In this document: positions 17,834 through 22,349 of the stretch, one piece after another
How positions within the stretch are numbered: position 1 is the first letter of the stretch
Layout: each line of letters begins with the position of its first letter
Source of the DNA: Burkholderiaceae bacterium
GTDB lineage: Bacteria > Pseudomonadota > Gammaproteobacteria > Burkholderiales > Burkholderiaceae
Length of the DNA stretch: 22,349 bases
Assembly (NCBI GenBank): GCA_947461335.1
Contig: CANHLB010000006.1
Span: forward strand, 1 to 22,349
Direction: 5' to 3'
Made by a program: the position numbers and the translations under genes
Notes under the pieces: generated by a model
Told to the model about the DNA's origin: nothing
The model's input: the letters and a program-made list of their open reading frames with translations, nothing else
Database searches by the model: none

Positions 17834-19108
17834 ATGGATAAATTACGAATGGTCGGCGGCAATCTCCTCAAAGGTGAGGTCGTGATTGCAGGCGCTAAAA
17901 ATGCCGCATTGCCCATTCTTTGCGCCTGTTTATTAACTGATCAGCCAGTGATATTGCGTAATGTTCCAGATTTGCAGGACGTTCGTACCATGCTTAAGCT
18001 CTTGCAGGAAATTGGTGTGACCGTTAACTTTCCCAATGCCAGCGATCGCAGTCATCTAGTACTTAATGCTGCAGTAATTAAGAGTTCAGAAGCCACATAT
18101 GAGATGGTGAAAACCATGCGTGCCTCTATCTTAGTATTGGGGCCGCTATTAGCCAGAATGCATAGTGCAAAGGTCTCCTTGCCTGGGGGTTGTGCTATTG
18201 GTGCTCGCCCAGTAGACCAGCACATCAAGGGCCTCAAGGCTATGGGTGCCAGCATCAAAATCAAAAGTGGTTACATTCAGGCTGAAACCAAGCCGCAGAC
18301 AGATCGTCTAAAAGGCGCCTCGATTCTGACCGATATGATTACCGTCACAGGCACAGAAAATTTATTGATGGCTGCCACTCTGGCTTCTGGCACTACTATT
18401 TTAGAAAATGCTGCGCGTGAACCAGAGGTTGGAGATCTTGCCGAACTTCTAGTGAAGATGGGTGCAAAGATTTCAGGTATCGGTAGTGACCGCTTGGTGA
18501 TTGAGGGAGTTGAAAAACTTCATGGTGCTGAGCATTCGGTAATCCCTGACCGAATTGAAGCCGGCACATTTTTATGTGCGGTTGCCGCTGTCGGTGGTGA
18601 GGTTTTAGTAAAGCATTGCCGTCCTGATACCTTGGATGCAGTAATGGTCAAGCTGAAAGAAGCAGGCTTGCAAATGGAGGTTGGTCCAGATTGGATTAAG
18701 GCTTCTATGCAAGGTCGTCCTAAAGCTGTGAGTTTTCGTACTTCAGAATACCCAGCCTTCCCAACAGATATGCAGGCTCAGTTAATGGCGGTCAATGCAC
18801 TGGCTGGGGGTAGCTCAATGATTACTGAAACGATTTTTGAAAATCGTTTTATGCATGTCCAAGAATTAAATCGTTTGGGTGCAGATATTGCAATTGAGGG
18901 GAATACTGCAATTGCGCAGGGCGTTGAGAAGTTATCAGGCGCGATTGTGATGGCTACAGATTTAAGGGCTTCTGCTAGCTTAGTTATTGCGGGCTTGGCA
19001 GCTCAAGGTGAAACTCGGGTAGATAGGATCTACCACTTAGATCGAGGATACGACCGAATGGAGCTTAAATTAACACTCCTTGGCGCAAAGATCGAGCGTA
19101 TTAAGTAA
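17834..19108 (+). CDS. murA: UDP-N-acetylglucosamine 1-carboxyvinyltransferase
   Basis: MurA transfers enolpyruvate from PEP to UDP-GlcNAc, the first committed step of peptidoglycan synthesis, in the cytoplasm. The product is 424 residues from the ATG at 17834 ([20 protein letters not shown]). The frame stays open to 17735, but that part overlaps ibaG and is not MurA-like. Key residues are Lys22-Asn23 in AGAKNAALP and the fosfomycin-target cysteine Cys120 in [14 protein letters not shown]. The protein has the two inside-out repeats of the EPSP synthase fold and a normal C-terminus [21 protein letters not shown]. The Cys is retained, so fosfomycin sensitivity at this site is expected from family knowledge. 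hisG follows after 20 bases. Confidence 0.96.
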   Translation: MDKLRMVGGNLLKGEVVIAGAKNAALPILCACLLTDQPVILRNVPDLQDVRTMLKLLQEIGVTVNFPNASDRSHLVLNAAVIKSSEATYEMVKTMRASILVLGPLLARMHSAKVSLPGGCAIGARPVDQHIKGLKAMGASIKIKSGYIQAETKPQTDRLKGASILTDMITVTGTENLLMAATLASGTTILENAAREPEVGDLAELLVKMGAKISGIGSDRLVIEGVEKLHGAEHSVIPDRIEAGTFLCAVAAVGGEVLVKHCRPDTLDAVMVKLKEAGLQMEVGPDWIKASMQGRPKAVSFRTSEYPAFPTDMQAQLMAVNALAGGSSMITETIFENRFMHVQELNRLGADIAIEGNTAIAQGVEKLSGAIVMATDLRASASLVIAGLAAQGETRVDRIYHLDRGYDRMELKLTLLGAKIERIK

Positions 19109-19128
19109 GCCTGATGGATAATTAGTCC

Positions 19129-19755
19129 ATGAAATTGACCTTAGCCCTCTCCAAAGGGCGCATCTTCGAAGAAACTGCAGAGATCTTATCTAAGGTCGGT
19201 ATTGTGCCGAAGGAAGATCCTGAAAAGTCACGCAAGCTCATTATTGAGACATCTAATCCAGATGTGCGTTTAATTATTGTGCGCGCTTCAGATGTACCAA
19301 CCTATGTGCAATTTGGTGGCGCAGATTTTGGCGTAGCTGGTTTAGATGTTTTGATGGAAAAAGGGAGCGATGGTCTTTATGTACCCTTTGATCTCAACAT
19401 TGCCAAGTGCAGAATGTCAGTTGCGGTGCGTGAAGGATTTGATTACGCTGCTGCCGTTAAGCAGGGCTCGCGTTTAAAGGTTGCCACAAAGTATGTCAAC
19501 TGCGCGCGTGAGCACTTTGCCAATAAAGGTGTACACATTGATACGATTCAGCTCTATGGTTCTATGGAGTTGGCCCCACTCGTAGGTTTAGCCGATGCAA
19601 TCGTTGACCTGGTTTCGACTGGGAATACGCTTAAAGCGAATGGCTTGGTTGAAGTTGAGCCGATTGCTGATATTAGTGCTCGCTTAGTCGTAAATCAGGC
19701 TTCGTATAAACGTAAGCGTGCACAGCTGCAAGCTATTTTTGAGTTGCTGAAGTAG
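19129..19755 (+). CDS. hisG: ATP phosphoribosyltransferase, short form
   Basis: HisG condenses ATP with PRPP in the first step of histidine synthesis. At 208 residues this is the short form, lacking the C-terminal regulatory domain of E. coli HisG, and it therefore needs the partner HisZ, which is not in this window. Motifs are [11 protein letters not shown] (5-15), the [11 protein letters not shown] segment, and the PRPP-binding loop [14 protein letters not shown]. The spacing of 20 bases from murA and 23 to hisD supports co-transcription. The ribosome site is weak. Feedback control by histidine would have to act through HisZ. Confidence 0.95.
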   Translation: MKLTLALSKGRIFEETAEILSKVGIVPKEDPEKSRKLIIETSNPDVRLIIVRASDVPTYVQFGGADFGVAGLDVLMEKGSDGLYVPFDLNIAKCRMSVAVREGFDYAAAVKQGSRLKVATKYVNCAREHFANKGVHIDTIQLYGSMELAPLVGLADAIVDLVSTGNTLKANGLVEVEPIADISARLVVNQASYKRKRAQLQAIFELLK

Positions 19756-19778
19756 ACTCAACATTACCGTCTGCTCAT

Positions 19779-21101
19779 ATGTCTGCACCAATCAAAGTTA
19801 AGCGCCTCAATAGTAAGGATGAGGGTTTCAAAGAAACCTTGCTCTCTAGCCTTTCCTTACCTATGGCTGACGACGCAGCGATTGATGCTGCTGTTGCCAA
19901 AATTCTCTTAGCAGTTAAGGAAAAGGGCGATGAAGCAGTCTTAGGCTTCACTAAACAATTTGATCGCTTAAATGCTAATCATGTTTCTGAATTAGAAATT
20001 TCTCGAAAAGAATTAGAGCAGGCCTATAAGACCCTACCTTTAGAGCAAAAGACTGCATTAGATATTGCTGCACAAAGGGTGCGTACATATCATGAAAAAC
20101 AAAAGATTGAAGCGGGTTGTCACTCTTGGGAATATGAAGAAGCTGATGGAACACGCTTAGGCCAGAAAGTAACTGCGCTAGATCGAGTTGGAATTTATGT
20201 GCCAGGCGGTAAGGCTGCTTATCCATCATCGGTATTGATGAATGCCATTCCAGCAAAGGTGGCAGGAGTTGCGCAGGTGATCATGGTTGTGCCTACACCT
20301 GATGGAGCACGTAACCCATTAGTATTAGCCGCTGCCCACCTAGCCAGGGTTGATCGTGTCTTTACGATTGGTGGTGCTCAGGCTGTCGGTGCTCTAGCTT
20401 ATGGAACAAAGACGATTCCTTCGGTAGATAAGATTGTTGGTCCTGGTAATGCCTATGTTGCAGCAGCTAAGCGCAGAGTATTTGGTATTGTTGGCATCGA
20501 TATGATTGCAGGCCCATCTGAAATTTTGGTACTTTGTGATGGCGCAAGCAACCCAGATTGGATTGCGATGGATTTGTTTTCTCAAGCGGAGCATGATGAG
20601 CAAGCACAATCTATTTTGCTATGTCCAGATGCGGTATTTATCGAAGCAGTACAAGCAAGTATCAATAAGCTCCTTCCTGAAATGCCCAGAGCAAAAGTCA
20701 TTGAGGCATCCCTAGTAAATCGAGCGCTCTTGATTCAAGTAAAAGATATGGACGAGGCTTGTGAGATTGCGAATGCTATTGCCGCAGAACACTTAGAAAT
20801 TTGCGCTGCTGAGCCACGCAAGTGGGCTGAGAAGATTCGTCATGCAGGAGCTATCTTTATGGGTAATTACACCAGCGAGGCTCTTGGTGACTATTGTGCC
20901 GGCCCAAATCACGTCTTACCTACTGCACGGACTGCACGTTTCTCTTCACCACTTGGCGTCTATGACTTCATCAAGCGCTCGAGCATGATTGAGGTTAGTG
21001 AATCTGGCGCTCAATCATTAGGTGAAGTAGCAAGTACCTTAGCTCACGGCGAGGGTTTGCAAGCTCACGCGCGCGCTGCTGAGATGCGCCTCAAAAAATA
21101 A
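19779..21101 (+). CDS. hisD: Histidinol dehydrogenase
   Basis: HisD oxidises L-histidinol to L-histidine with NAD and zinc, the last two steps of the pathway. The 440 residues retain all expected catalytic positions: zinc ligands Gln269 and His272 (SQAEHDE), Asp371 ([13 protein letters not shown]) and His430 near the end, plus catalytic Glu337-His338 (AAEHLE). [13 protein letters not shown] (198-210) and VGPGNAYV (220-227) belong to the NAD-binding core. Length matches the enzyme family. The gene ends 24 bases before the convergent hisC stop. No hairpin terminator was seen in that gap. Confidence 0.97.
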   Translation: MSAPIKVKRLNSKDEGFKETLLSSLSLPMADDAAIDAAVAKILLAVKEKGDEAVLGFTKQFDRLNANHVSELEISRKELEQAYKTLPLEQKTALDIAAQRVRTYHEKQKIEAGCHSWEYEEADGTRLGQKVTALDRVGIYVPGGKAAYPSSVLMNAIPAKVAGVAQVIMVVPTPDGARNPLVLAAAHLARVDRVFTIGGAQAVGALAYGTKTIPSVDKIVGPGNAYVAAAKRRVFGIVGIDMIAGPSEILVLCDGASNPDWIAMDLFSQAEHDEQAQSILLCPDAVFIEAVQASINKLLPEMPRAKVIEASLVNRALLIQVKDMDEACEIANAIAAEHLEICAAEPRKWAEKIRHAGAIFMGNYTSEALGDYCAGPNHVLPTARTARFSSPLGVYDFIKRSSMIEVSESGAQSLGEVASTLAHGEGLQAHARAAEMRLKK

Positions 21102-21125
21102 ATACGGAAATAAAGCTAAGTTAAT

Positions 21126-22193
21126 TTAGGCCAGAATTTCTTTTAAAGCAGACACGAGTTCGCTGCTTTGTTCATCTGTACCAATCGTAATACGCAAGAA
21201 CTTTTCTATGCGTGCTAGCTTAAAGTGGCGCACGATGATGCCACGCTCGCGCAATGCTTGATAAAGCGCAGCTCCAGAATGTCCTGGATGGCGAGTAAAG
21301 ATAAAGTTTGCAGTTGAGGGCAATGTTTCAAACCCTAGGCTGCTTAGCTCACTCACTAGCTTGGCGCGTGTTTGCATTACCTTTGCAGAGGTTTGCTCAA
21401 GGTGTGCTTGATCCTCAATTGCAGCGATTGCCCCAGCTTGCGCTAGGCGACCTAAGGGATAGGAGTTAAAACTATTCTTTACTCGCTCTAACCCTGCAAT
21501 TAAATCAGGATGGCCTACCGCAAAGCCAACACGCAGACCTGCAAGTGCACGAGATTTTGAGAGCGTATGAACGACTAGCAAATTATCTGGGCAAGCATTG
21601 CCCCGCAATAGTGGAATGCAAGATTCTGTTCCATAGTCAACATAGGCCTCGTCAATCACCACTACAGAATCTGTATTGAAGGCAAGCAGCGACTCGATTT
21701 CGCTGCGGGGGATCGCTCTGCCAGTTGGAGCGTTTGGATTAGGGAAAATAATTCCACCATTAGGCGTCTTGTAGTCAGCAGTACGAATCTCAAAGTTTTC
21801 ACCTAAAGCTACCGTCTGATAATTAATTTCAAATAGTTTGCAATAAACGGGGTAGAAGCTATAGGTAATGTCTGGAAAGAAAACTGGCTTGCTGTGTTTG
21901 AGTAGCCCTACAAATACGTGAGCCAACACCTCATCTGACCCATTGCCTAAAAAGACTTGTTTTGGATCTAACCCATGAAGTTTGGCGATAGCCTGTTTAA
22001 GGGCTATACCCTCGGGATCTGGATAAAGACGTAAATCTTCGTTGTTTTGCTCCTGAATGGCTGCCAGCGATTTTGGCGATGGACCATAGGGACTTTCGTT
22101 GGTGTTCAGCTTTACCAGCCGCTGCATTTGCGGTTGCTCCCCAGGGACATAAGGGGTCAAGGTTTGAACAACAGGGCTCCAAAAACGGCTCAT
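21126..22193 (-). CDS. hisC: Histidinol-phosphate aminotransferase
   Basis: HisC is a PLP enzyme that makes histidinol phosphate from imidazole acetol phosphate and glutamate. The 355 residues have [12 protein letters not shown] (29-40), GNGSDEVL (83-90), PNPNAPTG (151-158), DEAYVDY (181-187) and the PLP lysine in [18 protein letters not shown] (Lys213). The enzyme is complete. It is on the minus strand, facing hisD tail-to-tail, and divergent from hisB, whereas this gene is usually co-directional between hisD and hisB in Burkholderiales. It therefore needs its own promoter in 22194-22307, which I could not pin down on that strand. The ribosome site before the ATG is weak. Confidence 0.96.
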   Translation of the reverse strand: MSRFWSPVVQTLTPYVPGEQPQMQRLVKLNTNESPYGPSPKSLAAIQEQNNEDLRLYPDPEGIALKQAIAKLHGLDPKQVFLGNGSDEVLAHVFVGLLKHSKPVFFPDITYSFYPVYCKLFEINYQTVALGENFEIRTADYKTPNGGIIFPNPNAPTGRAIPRSEIESLLAFNTDSVVVIDEAYVDYGTESCIPLLRGNACPDNLLVVHTLSKSRALAGLRVGFAVGHPDLIAGLERVKNSFNSYPLGRLAQAGAIAAIEDQAHLEQTSAKVMQTRAKLVSELSSLGFETLPSTANFIFTRHPGHSGAALYQALRERGIIVRHFKLARIEKFLRITIGTDEQSSELVSALKEILA

Positions 22194-22260
22194 TAGGGTA
22201 CTCAGCTCAAAAATCAGAAAGAAAGTGAAGCAATATCTGCATTTATATATCTTCTAGGAA

Positions 22261-22269
22261 TGATATTAT
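22261..22269 (+). promoter_or_regulatory. Candidate extended -10 promoter for hisB
   Basis: TGATATTAT fits an extended -10 element (TGn followed by TATTAT at 22264-22269). The matching -35 position (22241-22246, ATTTAT) is poor, as is common for extended -10 promoters. A start near 22276 gives a leader of about 30 bases, which includes a small CGCC/GGCG hairpin (22289-22300) just before the hisB start. Confidence 0.4.
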
Positions 22270-22307
22270 GAGGCTTCAATCAACACTTCGCCTCGCGGCG
22301 CAATGAA

Positions 22308-22349
22308 ATGCGGCAAGCCGACGTTACCCGAAACACTTCGGAAACCAAA
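22308..22349 (+). CDS. hisB: Imidazoleglycerol-phosphate dehydratase, first 14 codons
   Basis: The last 42 bases read MRQADVTRNTSETK. This matches the characteristic N-terminus of monofunctional betaproteobacterial HisB (R-x-A-x-V-x-R-x-T-x-E-T), the enzyme that dehydrates imidazoleglycerol phosphate. The rest lies beyond the window. The position next to hisC supports the call. Another ATG at 22303 is in a different frame and gives no HisB-like sequence. No clear ribosome site is visible; GG at 22297-22298 lies in the small hairpin. Confidence 0.75.
   Translation, partial: MRQADVTRNTSETK

Noticed and set aside
17711..18049. Two GCGATCGC octamers (17711-17718 and 18042-18049)
   Set aside because: These resemble cyanobacterial HIP1 sites, but both fall in coding codons and only two copies occur; chance is enough.
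21102..21125. Terminator between convergent hisD and hisC
   Set aside because: The 24-base gap has no GC-rich stem or T run on either strand.
21114..22207. Imperfect inverted 8-mers AGCTAAGT/ACTCAGCT flanking hisC
   Set aside because: Only 7 of 8 bases match and they lie in AT-rich spacers; too weak to claim as inversion substrates.

Overview
The window looks like the chromosome of a low-GC betaproteobacterium of the order Burkholderiales, and the proteins most resemble Polynucleobacter. That assignment is inferred from gene content, protein character and AT-leaning codon use; no database search was possible. Almost every base lies in or next to a housekeeping gene, and no stretch over 300 bases lacks a gene.

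Left arm (1-2511, minus strand). Read in transcription order this is a one-transmembrane coiled-coil protein with a PilP/GspC-like C-terminus, a very short PilQ-type secretin, shikimate kinase (aroK) and the start of 3-dehydroquinate synthase (aroB, cut by the window edge). In related bacteria the position upstream of pilQ normally carries pilM, pilN, pilO and pilP. Here one gene fills it, and the secretin itself has lost domains. This is the least ordinary protein content of the window.

Divergent junction (2512-2650) and mrcA. The class A penicillin-binding protein gene mrcA runs the other way from a consensus -10 box that sits almost on its start codon. It is followed 12 bases later by an intact REP-associated (RAYT-type) Y1 transposase gene. 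After that comes a 14-bp perfect inverted repeat, which may be its target or cognate element. The order and orientation fit one inversion of an mrcA/pil/aroKB block relative to gltB.

Central and right plus-strand run (5860-21101). This is a dense co-directional series: glutamate synthase gltB-gltD, the retrograde phospholipid transport genes mlaF-E-D-A-C-B (with the outer-membrane lipoprotein mlaA inside the cluster), an ABC-2 type exporter (ATPase and permease), a BolA/IbaG protein, murA, hisG (short form) and hisD. Many junctions overlap by 1-4 bases or are under 50 bases, so transcription in long units is likely. The themes are ammonia assimilation, outer-membrane lipid asymmetry, peptidoglycan precursor synthesis and histidine synthesis.

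Right edge. hisC lies on the minus strand, tail-to-tail with hisD, inside what is normally a co-directional his operon. hisB restarts on the plus strand at 22308 behind its own candidate extended -10 promoter and runs off the window. No tRNA, rRNA, CRISPR array, prophage or complete insertion sequence with two ends was seen.
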